A stretch of 54,834 nt of DNA. It comes from Candidatus Chloroploca mongolica. Lineage in GTDB: Bacteria > Chloroflexota > Chloroflexia > Chloroflexales > Chloroflexaceae. The notes under the pieces were generated by a model. It made no database searches and was not told where the DNA came from. It saw nothing but the letters and a program-made list of their open reading frames with translations. Position numbers and translations under genes: made by a program. How positions within the stretch are numbered: position 1 is the stretch's first letter; each line of letters opens with the position of its first letter. The stretch lies in assembly GCF_004762035.2 (NCBI RefSeq), contig NZ_SIJK02000001.1:136501-191334 (forward strand). Reading direction: 5' to 3'. Positions 1 to 9,688 of the stretch are shown here, in pieces.

Positions 1-76
1 CATTTTCAGCGTAACCCTGGTGAGCTATAAGGGTTCCGCATTTTCAGCGTAACCCTGGTGAGCTATAAGGGTTCCG
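1..76. repeat. 38-bp tandem direct repeat, two copies
   Basis: Two identical head-to-tail copies (1-38 and 39-76) with no spacer. Each copy holds 6-bp inverted arms AACCCT/AGGGTT around an 11-nt loop, so it can fold. The array may continue left of the window. It is followed directly by GC-rich sequence with the motif TGCTTCGCCCCTACGA, related to a motif near the right end of the window (54807-54822). The absence of variable spacers argues against CRISPR. Confidence 0.85.
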
Positions 77-100
77 CGGGCGCGGGCGGGTGCTTCGCCC

Positions 101-343
101 CTACGACGGGCCATTTGGTGGCAGGTAGCGGACTTGCACAATCTGATAGCCCCACATGGCAAGGCGGTTCAAGACACCGAGCATAGCGGCTTGATCGGGC
201 AAATAACCTGTAAGGGTGCTGATGGTGCCGCTTTCGGTCTCGGTGTAGGTCAGTTGCAGTTGTAATTCGGCTTGCCAGTGCGGTTCAACCTTGCCTTGGA
301 TCTGGATAACATATGTTGCATCACGATCAGCAACAAGACGCAT
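101..343 (-). CDS. Small conserved hypothetical protein (80 aa)
   Basis: Start chosen at ATG 343 because AGGA lies 8 nt upstream; a longer frame to 394 has no such site. The protein begins MRLVADRDATYVIQIQG, carries a run of beta-strand-like residues and ends with an amphipathic stretch near LGVLNRLAMWGYQIVQVRYL. From memory it resembles short Chloroflexota proteins of unknown function that start with a (Y)VIRIQG strand and a TxLTG turn. It lies downstream of, and on the same strand as, the LuxR-type regulator, separated by 177 bp, so it could be read from that transcript or its own promoter. No catalytic motif, signal peptide or membrane segment is visible, and no function is proposed. Confidence 0.6.
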   Translation of the reverse strand: MRLVADRDATYVIQIQGKVEPHWQAELQLQLTYTETESGTISTLTGYLPDQAAMLGVLNRLAMWGYQIVQVRYLPPNGPS

Positions 344-520
344 ACGGTTTTGTCCTATTGATTCATTTTTATTTGCTGGCCGTTGTGCCAGCAATGATAC
401 ATAGTGCCAGTACTGTCTTTACCCACTCCTAAAAAACCCAAACCTCTGGGGTACGGTTAGTATAAATGAGACAATGCTTCAATGCATCACATAAAATGAA
501 GTAGAAGGTGTAGCGGAGGG

Positions 521-3322
521 TTATTCAGGGGGCAACATACCGAGGGCACGGGCGGCGGCAACCGCTTCACGGCGGCTGCTCACGCCGAGCTTGCTGTAGA
601 TGGTGCTGGTATGTTTGCGGACCGTATTGGGGGCAATGATCAGATGATCGGCAATCTCTTTGCTGGACCAGCGGGCGGCAAGCAGGGCGAGGATCTCGGT
701 TTCGCGGCGGGTAAGGACTTCGGGGAGATCAAGGGGGGGCGTTGTGATCGGCGCAGATTCAGCAATGATCCCTGATCGTTCTGCGGCCATCAGGATGCGC
801 TTGAGATAGCCTGGGGCAACCCCGCGCTGGGCAAGGGTGGTGAGCAACGGAACAAGAGTTGGCCCGAAATCGACAAAGGTGCGTACTAGTCCACGCGACT
901 CGGCACGTTGAATGGCTTGCTGGAGCGAGGTCAGGGCCGCCTTCGTTTGGCCGTGAACCTGATGCAACAGTGCTTGCATGGTCAGGACAAGGATCGCGAT
1001 GCGGGTACTGTGGTTGGTCATCGCATGGTGCTGGACTTGCTCAAGCAGTGCAGCGGCCTGGCGGTGTTCGTCAGCGTTACCAGCCACAATGAACGCATAG
1101 ATCTGCATAAGCTGGGGCTCTTCGAACGAGATGCTCAGGCCAACGTTCGGCTCAGGCTTGATCTGGCGTGCCAGGGCCAGAGCGGTTGAATCATCGTGGC
1201 GCAAGATGGCGAGGCGTATGGCGCACCCCAGGGCTTGATTGCGAAACATTACGCTGCCCTCTTCAATCGCAAATGCATTTGCCTCTTGTTCATAGCAAGC
1301 CGCCTCGGCATGCAAGCCCTGCACGGCGGCAATCACGGCCAGGCCAATTACGGCATTGAGATACATAATTGGATTGGCCTGATATTTTAAGCGCACAAGC
1401 TGGGAAAAATAATCGGCAGCCTGGGCCAGATTCGAGCGTTCATAGGCTTCAAAGCCCAGGGAAATCAGGCCATAGGAGATCCAGGTGGATGCCACCAGGC
1501 TATGCTCTTCAACAACCTCAAGCAAGCACTGGGCGTCGCGCTTGAGCGCTGAAAACTCACCAGCCAGCAAATGCATACCACAGAGAGCCGCGAGGCGTCC
1601 GACGGTCAACCATGGTGAGCGGGGATCAACGTGCTTTGGCTGGAGTGAGGTGATGATCTGCTGGCCTTCGCCATAGCGATTGGTCGCAACATACGCGAGG
1701 CCAAGGTAGATCAGCGTCTGGCGAATCACTGTAAAGGCCGAGCCATGGTGCGCAGCGTATTCCAGCAATTGGCATGCCTCGGTTGTCCTCCCTTGCCAGT
1801 AGCGCAAAATTCCCTTGAGGTTATCGCGGTCGGCGAGGAAGGTCGGCCAGGGCAGGATGGTCTCGTCTGGTGATGTTGCAGCGAGTTGGGCATCAATCTG
1901 CTCTAACCCTGTGGCGAGTTGAGCCAGATTCAGATTGCTGGAACCTTTACGGGCGGTGAGAAAGGTGAGCCCGGGGCGTTGTGCGATCAACGTCGGTGGC
2001 AAGAGATGCAGCAGGCGCGGCGGCATCCAGACTTGGAATTGTTGGATGATCGCCGCGTTGAAATGTTGCTCGATCACGTCGGCGAGCCCAGGCTCGTCAC
2101 CAGCAGCGAGAAAATGGGTGATCGCCTCTTCGAGCGCATCATTGCGGGCAAACCAGTGGGCGGCTTGGCGGTGCAAAGCGCGTACGCCATCTTCGCCGCT
2201 TGCCAGATGCAAGCGACGCAGCAAGAGATCGCGAAAGAGGGGATGAAAGCGATACCAGCGCTGCTCGTGGTCGAGGGGGGCCAGGAACAGGTTGGCCTGG
2301 ACCAACTGCTCAATCTGCTCGGCCATCCAGAGGTGGCCGGGATCGGCGGTGCTCGCCTGTTTGCCTGCAAGCAATGTTTGCCCTTGTGCGGTGTGTTCTG
2401 CTGGTTGATCGGCGGGCCTTGAGTCATCTGCCAATGTGCATCTAGCCAGGGTTGTCGCCAGACCCGCACAGAAACGGCTTGGCAGGGCAAGACGCAACAA
2501 GATCTGTTGCACTTCGTCGGTTTGTTGCGCCAACACTTCATCGGCCAGATATTCGGCAATCTGGCGGTTCGCTTTGACGGGCAGGCGATCATAGCCGGTG
2601 CGCTCAAATTGACTGAGGGCCGCCATGTGCAGCGCAATCGCCCACCCTTCGGTCTGCTGCAGCACCAGGTTCAGGGCCTGATGGCTGGGCATGTGTCCGG
2701 TCATCTTCACCAGAAACGCCCCTGCCTCGGCCTCGGTAAAACGCAGATCATCGGCACGGATGTCGGTAACCTGGTGCTCGGCATAGAGCCGCCCAAGGGG
2801 AAGTGGCGGATCAGTCCGGCTGATCAAGACCACAGAACAACGAGGCGGGAGGTTGCGCACGAGGTAAGCTACACTCTGATGCACCGCCTCGGACGTAATC
2901 ATATGATAATCATCAAGCACCAGCGTCAGCGGCCCGGGGATCTCGCTGAGGTCAACGAGCAGGGCGTGGAGGAGGACATAGAGTGGTGGGGCCGAGGTTT
3001 TGAGCAGCGCAACAGTTGTGGTGCATGCATCAGAAAGAACCCTGGTCACGGCACCGGTGAGATAAGCCAGGAAATGAAACCCATCTTGATCATGTTCATC
3101 GAGGGTGACCCAGGCGACCCCAGGTTGTTGGGACGAGCCACAGGTAAGCCACTGGGCTACGAAGGTCGACTTGCCAAAGCCTGCCGGTGCAACGACCAGG
3201 GTGAGGCGCGTGGAGGGGTGTGGCCCCAGACGTGCGAGCAGATCGGTACGCGGAACAAGCGTATCACGCAACTGCGGCAGCATCAATTTTGTGGGCACGA
3301 GCAAGGGCAGTGCGTATGTCAA
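521..3322 (-). CDS. MalT-like LuxR-family ATP-dependent transcriptional regulator
   Basis: A large one-component regulator of the LAL (MalT) class. Residue numbers use the TTG start at 3322, which has GGAGGA (3327-3332) 4 nt upstream; a GTG at 3358 would add 12 residues but lacks a good site. The N-terminus reads VPTKLMLPQLRDTLVPR, typical of this class. A Walker A loop APAGFGKST lies at about 45-53 and a Walker B-like strand LTLVLDDYH follows. A long helical, TPR-like middle covers about 400-850. The C-terminus is a LuxR helix-turn-helix (LTRRETEILALLA, then SSKEIADHL and NTVRKHTSTIYSKLGV). Length near 930 aa is normal for the class. Such proteins bind an inducer with ATP and activate nearby promoters; the target is unknown. 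It sits just downstream of the PAPS-synthesis gene but behind a strong terminator, so it is probably transcribed separately. Confidence 0.9.
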   Translation of the reverse strand: MTYALPLLVPTKLMLPQLRDTLVPRTDLLARLGPHPSTRLTLVVAPAGFGKSTFVAQWLTCGSSQQPGVAWVTLDEHDQDGFHFLAYLTGAVTRVLSDACTTTVALLKTSAPPLYVLLHALLVDLSEIPGPLTLVLDDYHMITSEAVHQSVAYLVRNLPPRCSVVLISRTDPPLPLGRLYAEHQVTDIRADDLRFTEAEAGAFLVKMTGHMPSHQALNLVLQQTEGWAIALHMAALSQFERTGYDRLPVKANRQIAEYLADEVLAQQTDEVQQILLRLALPSRFCAGLATTLARCTLADDSRPADQPAEHTAQGQTLLAGKQASTADPGHLWMAEQIEQLVQANLFLAPLDHEQRWYRFHPLFRDLLLRRLHLASGEDGVRALHRQAAHWFARNDALEEAITHFLAAGDEPGLADVIEQHFNAAIIQQFQVWMPPRLLHLLPPTLIAQRPGLTFLTARKGSSNLNLAQLATGLEQIDAQLAATSPDETILPWPTFLADRDNLKGILRYWQGRTTEACQLLEYAAHHGSAFTVIRQTLIYLGLAYVATNRYGEGQQIITSLQPKHVDPRSPWLTVGRLAALCGMHLLAGEFSALKRDAQCLLEVVEEHSLVASTWISYGLISLGFEAYERSNLAQAADYFSQLVRLKYQANPIMYLNAVIGLAVIAAVQGLHAEAACYEQEANAFAIEEGSVMFRNQALGCAIRLAILRHDDSTALALARQIKPEPNVGLSISFEEPQLMQIYAFIVAGNADEHRQAAALLEQVQHHAMTNHSTRIAILVLTMQALLHQVHGQTKAALTSLQQAIQRAESRGLVRTFVDFGPTLVPLLTTLAQRGVAPGYLKRILMAAERSGIIAESAPITTPPLDLPEVLTRRETEILALLAARWSSKEIADHLIIAPNTVRKHTSTIYSKLGVSSRREAVAAARALGMLPPE

Positions 3323-3407
3323 CGTATCCTCCGGCCAGACCTCAGACCTAACCGACACGTAGATCAGTATACGTCACCTTGCCATTGGCAAGCAAGAGGA
3401 AGGTTGT

Positions 3408-3466
3408 TTATTGCTTAGATAAAACCTACGCCAGCTTTGCTGGCGTAGGTTTTATCTAAGCAATAA
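3408..3466. terminator. Perfect 28-bp stem hairpin between sat-cysC and the regulator gene
   Basis: The arms 3408-3435 and 3439-3466 are perfectly complementary with a 3-nt TTT loop. The foot of the stem is A/T rich (TTATTGCTTAG), so the transcript ends in U-rich sequence read from either strand. It begins 11 nt past the stop codon of the sulfate-activation gene at 3477 and lies 85 bp upstream of the GTG-proximal end of the regulator. It is most simply the terminator of the sulfate-activation gene and should insulate the two genes. Confidence 0.85.
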
Positions 3467-3476
3467 TGGTGATTTA

Positions 3477-5195
<1,719 letters not shown>

Positions 5196-5235
5196 CTAGG
5201 TCTTCCATCTATAACAGGTTCTTATGCTGACGGCT

Positions 5236-5657
5236 TATTATAGCAGCACGGCGGCGGGGGGCACGGCACCGCCGTGCCCCCACGGGCGGGCGGGGGGCAC
5301 GGCGGGGGGGGGCACACGGCGGCGGGGGCACGGCACCGCCGTGCCCCTACGGGCGGGCGGGGGGCACGGCGGGGGGCATGGCACCGCCGTGCCCCCACGG
5401 GCGGCGGGGCGGCGGCTGTAGGGGCACGGCTTGCCCGTGCCCTTCCTTCCATGGGGCACGGCTATTAGTACGGGCACGGCAGCGCCGTGCCCCCACGGGC
5501 GGCGGGGGCACGGCGGGGCACGGCACGCCGTGCCCCCACGGGCGGCGGGGGCACGGCGGGGCACGGCAGCGCCGTGCCCCCACGGGCGGCGGGGGCACGG
5601 CGGGGCACGGCTATTAGTACGGGCACGGCGGTGCCGTGCCTCTACTAATAGCCGTGC
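5236..5657. repeat. Array of GC-rich palindromic repeats
   Basis: About 420 bp built from reiterated palindromes of the type GGGCACGGC-n-GCCGTGCCC, joined by CACGGGCGGC(G) linkers. A CTATTAGTACGGGCACGGC variant occurs at 5461 and 5610. No convincing gene lies here: the open frames on both strands are low-complexity Pro/Arg/Gly shadows. The array fills the gap between the Sat-CysC gene and the next coding block upstream on the minus strand and runs into the 3' end of that next gene. Related GGGCACGGCGGTG sequence occurs again near 54625. Confidence 0.85.
5605..5657. repeat. Long hairpin overlapping the 3' end of the neighbouring gene
   Basis: Arms 5605-5629 and 5633-5657 pair over 25 positions, with one C-C mismatch and one G-T pair, around a GGT loop. 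The right arm contains the last codons and the TAG stop of the nucleotidyltransferase-like gene ending at 5645. The C-terminal residues of that protein (HGY) are therefore encoded by repeat sequence. It may also serve as that operon's terminator. Confidence 0.8.
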
Positions 5658-6775
5658 GGCAGGGGGAGGCGGGTGGTGAGACGCTGGAGGCTGCGTTTGA
5701 GCGTTGCGCGAAGGGTGTCGGTTGCTAGGCGGGTGCGTAGGTAGGCGTAGAGATGGCCTGGATGCGGGGCAAGGTGCTGCATGGCGGCAGTTTGTTGAAA
5801 GACGGCATAGCTGAGTTGCATGCGCTGCCAGGCTGTGCGTTCCCACGGGCGGATCTGATCAAGGTGCCACAGCGCACGGGCGTAGGGTGGCACCTTGATC
5901 AGCGCGAGTTCTGCCAGAATGGGCGCGGGTACGTCAGTCACGCCGAGTGCGCGCATGGTTGCAAGCTGTTCGTGGAGCACGAAGGCAAGCTGGCTCTGGG
6001 TTGCCATCGCAACAAGCCGGGGCCAATCAATGGGGGCGCGGGCGATGAGCCGGGCACCATCCACCAGCGGGATCAATTCCAGGGCGGGGCCAGTGGTTAG
6101 CGCCTGCAACAACTGATCGGTCGGATCTAGGGTCTGCGCCTGCAAGGAGGCATGGGCCAGGGGAACGGCCCGTTCAAACCATTGGCTGCCCCATGCAGCA
6201 AGGGGGGCATAGGGCAGCGCGTGCCAGCACAGGCGTACCTGATCGACCTCCTGATTGGCCGAGGGCTTGGCAAAGAGATAGCCCGCCTGCCAGCGTGCAA
6301 AGCGGGGTTCGGTGAGGCGAGAGGTTGGAGGGCAAGGCTGCCAACCTGCCGCGCTCAACACCTGGATCGCCGTGCCCCGATCTTCGGTGGGCACCAGCAC
6401 CTGCGGCACCCCAACAGCGCGGAGCGTCTGAGCCTGATCGGCGGCATAGACCGTGAGCGCCAGGGCCGCCGGGCCAATCAAGAGGGCCGCCTGGCCGGAC
6501 GCCTCGAGCATCTGCAACACCTCACTGGCCGCCCTGATCGCCCGCTGATTGGCATACCAGACCCGCCGATAGATGCCCTTGATCCGCGGGAGCCACGGAT
6601 GCTCGGGGGCGATGCGCTGGAGCTGCGAAGCAATGAGCGGGAGCAAGTGAAACTGACCAGGCTCTAGCCGATTGAGCTCGGTGGCTGCCAGCCAAGTCTG
6701 TAGGGCCTGCGGATGCGGCTCGTCTGGGTATAACACCGCTTGGAGCAGAGCCTGGGTTGATGGCGAGAGGTTCAT
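5645..6775 (-). CDS. Degenerate PF14907-like nucleotidyltransferase family protein
   Basis: 376 aa. The start at 6775 is set by an ATGA overlap with the upstream glycosyltransferase stop. The overall plan (helical N-terminus, a strand ALLIGPAALAL at about 97-107, then TLRAVGVPQVLV at about 117-128 and AGWQPCP) parallels the uncharacterised nucleotidyltransferase at 52985-54142. Where that protein has YKGALVAH and RPMGDIDLW, this one has IGPAALAL and RAVGVPQVL, so the Lys-Gly pair and both metal-binding Asp are lost (Val123 and Gln125 in their place). It is probably not catalytic as a nucleotidyltransferase and may be structural or a partner protein. It is the last gene of a glycosyltransferase operon and ends inside a repeat hairpin. 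Family assignment is by eye and moderately sure. Confidence 0.55.
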   Translation of the reverse strand: MNLSPSTQALLQAVLYPDEPHPQALQTWLAATELNRLEPGQFHLLPLIASQLQRIAPEHPWLPRIKGIYRRVWYANQRAIRAASEVLQMLEASGQAALLIGPAALALTVYAADQAQTLRAVGVPQVLVPTEDRGTAIQVLSAAGWQPCPPTSRLTEPRFARWQAGYLFAKPSANQEVDQVRLCWHALPYAPLAAWGSQWFERAVPLAHASLQAQTLDPTDQLLQALTTGPALELIPLVDGARLIARAPIDWPRLVAMATQSQLAFVLHEQLATMRALGVTDVPAPILAELALIKVPPYARALWHLDQIRPWERTAWQRMQLSYAVFQQTAAMQHLAPHPGHLYAYLRTRLATDTLRATLKRSLQRLTTRLPLPHGY

Positions 6776-7485
6776 GGTGTACCAATGTCTGTTGATCCTG
6801 AAGATTGACGGCGTTTGCGCAGCAGCGATTGCCGCATCACCACAAACCACTCACGGCGGAACTGCTCGCGCTGGATCGCGTTATTGGCCTCGTGAATGCG
6901 TTTGTGCAGCAGAACCTCCTCAACCACATCAGATGGCACCTGCATATCCTGAGCGCGGGCAAACCAGTCCACCTCGAAAGCCACAGCAAAAGCAGGATCA
7001 AACAGACCAACGCGATCGAAGACCTCACGCCGGGCTAGCATCGTGCCTGGGAAACGCCCCTCGATCCCTTGGGCAAAGCCTTCTTCCCGAAAACCGGGAC
7101 GTGGCGGACACCCAGGATCATAGAACAAACGCAACTGAGTCGTCGTATACATCAGGTGCGGCTGGGCCTGCATCGCGGCGAGTTGCACCTGCAACTTGTT
7201 TGGTGTCCACAGGTCATCGGCATCAAGAAAAGCGACAAACTCGCCAGAGGCTTGCCGAAGGGCCAGATTGCGCGCATTGGCAATGCCCAGGTCTGGCTGG
7301 AGCAGATAACGAACGCCTGGAAAAGCCTGGGCAAGCTGAGCCGTGCGATCCGTGGACTGATCGTCAATCACAAGGATTTCGTCGGGCGGGCGAAATTGTT
7401 GCGCAAGACTTTGCAAAGCCTCGGCCAGAAAGCGTTCGCCGTTACGGACGACGACGATGGCGGTGATAGTCGTTATGTGAGCCAT
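6772..7485 (-). CDS. Family 2 glycosyltransferase
   Basis: 237 aa GT-A fold enzyme. The N-terminal strand ITAIVVVRNGERFLAEAL is followed by ILVIDDQSTDRT, the GIANARN segment and the metal-binding motif LDADD at 87-91. VDWFARAQ and HKRIH near the C-terminus are shared with its upstream neighbour and with the GT2 at 39746. It transfers a sugar from a nucleotide donor, acceptor unknown, probably at the cytoplasmic face. It sits in a run of five GT2 genes; its stop overlaps the next start (ATGA), giving tight coupling to the nucleotidyltransferase-like gene. No membrane segment is visible. Confidence 0.85.
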   Translation of the reverse strand: MAHITTITAIVVVRNGERFLAEALQSLAQQFRPPDEILVIDDQSTDRTAQLAQAFPGVRYLLQPDLGIANARNLALRQASGEFVAFLDADDLWTPNKLQVQLAAMQAQPHLMYTTTQLRLFYDPGCPPRPGFREEGFAQGIEGRFPGTMLARREVFDRVGLFDPAFAVAFEVDWFARAQDMQVPSDVVEEVLLHKRIHEANNAIQREQFRREWFVVMRQSLLRKRRQSSGSTDIGTP

Positions 7486-7523
7486 AGAGAAAAAGTCTGG
7501 TTAATGGCCTGATAAAATCAGAG

Positions 7524-8210
7524 CTATTCAGCGACACGTTTGCGCAGGACCGAGTGCCTGAGCGCTGACATGATCCATCGGTTCATTTCACGATCCGTGA
7601 TAGACGAATTATCCTGATGGATACGCTTATGCACCAGTACCTGATCGCATACGTGTCCAGTGATACCATGGTCGAAAACTCGTGCGAACCAATCAATATC
7701 TTCAGCGGTTCGGAGTGCCGGATCAAAAAAACCAACCTGGGTAAATACAGAGCGGCGCAGGACCAGCGTTTCCATAATATAGGCAACAGGCTTCTGTTGG
7801 AGCAATTCCACCCGGAAACCCAAGGGCGGGGTATCATCCGGCTCTACAAATGGCTGGATGCGACAGACGGTGTACTGACAATCGGGATGCTCGCGCAGAT
7901 GGCCAACCTGTATAGCCAGTTTGTCTGGCATCCACAGGTCATCGTGGGAAAGGAAGGCGATCAGTTCGCCCTGGGCATGGGCAATGCCAACATTGTAGGC
8001 GTTGGAGATACCGCTGTCGGGCTGGCGCAGATAACGCACATCGCCGAAAGATTGAGCGATCGCGGCCGTTCGGTCGGTGGAGTGACCGTCTACCACCAAG
8101 ATCTCGGCAGGTGGCAGGGTCTGATCCAGGATACTTTGAAGCGCCTCGGCAAGAAAACGCTCACCGTTTTTCACAATCACAATCACACTGACTGAATCAG
8201 GTCGATCCAT
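7524..8210 (-). CDS. Family 2 glycosyltransferase (variant DxD)
   Basis: 228 aa. The start at 8210 is chosen because GAGGA lies about 6 nt upstream; a longer frame to 8249 would overlap the upstream gene by more. It has VSVIVIVKNGERFLAEAL, ILVVDGHSTDRT and GISNAYNVG. The usual DxD is replaced by LSHDD at about 88-92, a form also seen in active GT2 enzymes. Later motifs IDWFARV and VHKRIHQDN match the downstream paralogue. It overlaps the end of the upstream GT2 gene by 14 bp. Probably adds one sugar of the same glycan; specificity cannot be read. Confidence 0.85.
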   Translation of the reverse strand: MDRPDSVSVIVIVKNGERFLAEALQSILDQTLPPAEILVVDGHSTDRTAAIAQSFGDVRYLRQPDSGISNAYNVGIAHAQGELIAFLSHDDLWMPDKLAIQVGHLREHPDCQYTVCRIQPFVEPDDTPPLGFRVELLQQKPVAYIMETLVLRRSVFTQVGFFDPALRTAEDIDWFARVFDHGITGHVCDQVLVHKRIHQDNSSITDREMNRWIMSALRHSVLRKRVAE

Positions 8211-8967
8211 TCTTTTCCTCATCTTGGCGAAAGATTGGCGCATTGGCAAAGATCACCGTTGCTGTCCTCGCATTTGCTTGCGGCGATTGGCGTCGTCTGA
8301 CCACAGCTCGTTGCAAGGCCAGCAGAAACTGGTGACGACTGGTTGCCAGATTGCCCGTCAGGTTTGTCTCGTGACGACGATAGGTCAAGACGACATCCGG
8401 GTGAATGATAAGCTCCACGGGTTGTTCCAGCAAGCGAAGAAACCATTCGACATCTTCATCCCCACGCAGGCGGGGATCAAATGGCCCCACCAAGTCGAAG
8501 AGCTCACGGCGGAAGAGGCTCTCTTGCAGCAAGAGGATCGGTCCAGGTCGGCCATGATTGGTTATGGCGCCGTGATCACGGTGATCCACATAGACAATTT
8601 GAGAGTAGCCAGTCACCGCGTGCGCCTGAGGATACTGGCGCAACAAAGCGACCTGGAGGGCTAGCTTTTCTGCTGACCAGAGGTCATCCGCATCTTGAAA
8701 AGCGATGAGATCCCCCTGCGCCAGGTTTAGACCGCAGTTACGCGCCGCCGCTGGCCCCTGGTTTTCCTGGTAGACATAATGAATCGGTAATCGAGCCGTG
8801 CTTGCCAGCCTGTGCACAAGCGTCGCACTGCCATCTGTCGAGCCGTCGTCCACCACGATGATCTTGTCGGGTGGCAGGGTTTGATCGAGCACACTCTGGA
8901 TTGCCTCGGCGAGGAAGCGTTCGCCGTTGTAGACGGGAATGATGACTGATACGCAGTTCGCATTCAT
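8197..8967 (-). CDS. Family 2 glycosyltransferase
   Basis: 256 aa with VSVIIPVYNGERFLAEAI, IIVVDDGSTDGSA, YQENQGPAAARN and QDADD at 91-95, followed by VEWFLRLLEQ and RRHETN. The first 80 or so codons are close to identical in DNA to those of the next gene upstream (9012-9686), while the C-terminal halves have diverged. That pattern suggests gene conversion or 5'-half shuffling. The ribosome site before ATG 8967 is weak (GAGCG). Likely one transferase in the assembly of the local glycan. Confidence 0.85.
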   Translation of the reverse strand: MNANCVSVIIPVYNGERFLAEAIQSVLDQTLPPDKIIVVDDGSTDGSATLVHRLASTARLPIHYVYQENQGPAAARNCGLNLAQGDLIAFQDADDLWSAEKLALQVALLRQYPQAHAVTGYSQIVYVDHRDHGAITNHGRPGPILLLQESLFRRELFDLVGPFDPRLRGDEDVEWFLRLLEQPVELIIHPDVVLTYRRHETNLTGNLATSRHQFLLALQRAVVRRRQSPQANARTATVIFANAPIFRQDEEKNGST

Positions 8968-9011
8968 ATATCACGCTCGCATCCGCTATAATCATAAGCG
9001 TCATATTGCAT

Positions 9012-9686
9012 TCATTGCTTATGTTCGAGTCTTCGTCTCACGAAAGCAATCAGATCGTGGGCAAACGTATCCTGCCTACCCAGCCACATATTGTTCGCAT
9101 GGTGCCGATACCAGAGTACTGTCTCACGATGCGTAAGCGCGGGTATCCCTAACTCGCTTGAGCGAAGGAACCAATCCAGGTCTTCCCCGTGCCACATGCT
9201 TTCATCATATCTTCCTACCTGTTCAAAGACAGTGCGCTGCATCAGTACTGATCCGACATGTGGGCCAGGATGCGGGGGGCCGAGCATAATCTTCTGCTGG
9301 TTTTCTATCTTAAATTCCTGAATATACCCCCAAACCAGTCGTGCTGTTTTGTGCTCTGTCAGGAGACGAAGCTGGACAGACAACTTATCGCGATCCCAAA
9401 TATCATCGGCATCCAGAAAAGCAATATATGCCCCCAGCGCCAGTTGCACCCCATGATTGCGCGCCGCCGCTGGCCCCTGGTTTTCCTGGTAGATATAATG
9501 AATTGGCAATCGAGAAGTGCTTGCCAGCCTGTGTACAAGCGCCGCGCTGCCATCTGTCGAGCCGTCGTCCACCACAATGATCTCGTCGGGTGGCAGGGTT
9601 TGATCCAGCACACTCTGGATTGCCTCGGCGAGGAAGCGTTCGCCGTTGTAGACGGGGATGATCACGCTGATGGTTGGGGATGACAT
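9012..9686 (-). CDS. Family 2 glycosyltransferase
   Basis: 224 aa. GAGGAG 5 nt before ATG 9686 fixes the start and lies inside the last codons of the sulfotransferase gene just upstream (2-bp gap), implying translational coupling. Motifs are ISVIIPVYNGERFLAEAI, IIVVDDGSTDGSA, the YQENQGPAAARN block and LDADDIW; then GEDLDWFLRSSE and WYRHHANNMW. The first third is shared almost unchanged with 8197-8967 and 10663-11334. The acceptor-binding half is unique, so a different linkage is likely. Confidence 0.88.
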   Translation of the reverse strand: MSSPTISVIIPVYNGERFLAEAIQSVLDQTLPPDEIIVVDDGSTDGSAALVHRLASTSRLPIHYIYQENQGPAAARNHGVQLALGAYIAFLDADDIWDRDKLSVQLRLLTEHKTARLVWGYIQEFKIENQQKIMLGPPHPGPHVGSVLMQRTVFEQVGRYDESMWHGEDLDWFLRSSELGIPALTHRETVLWYRHHANNMWLGRQDTFAHDLIAFVRRRLEHKQ

Positions 9687-9688
9687 GC

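Noticed and set aside
1-76. CRISPR start at the window edge
   Set aside because: The two 38-bp units abut with no spacer.
5236-5657. CRISPR array
   Set aside because: Repeats are short, irregular palindromes of variable spacing without unique spacers of constant length, and no cas genes are present.
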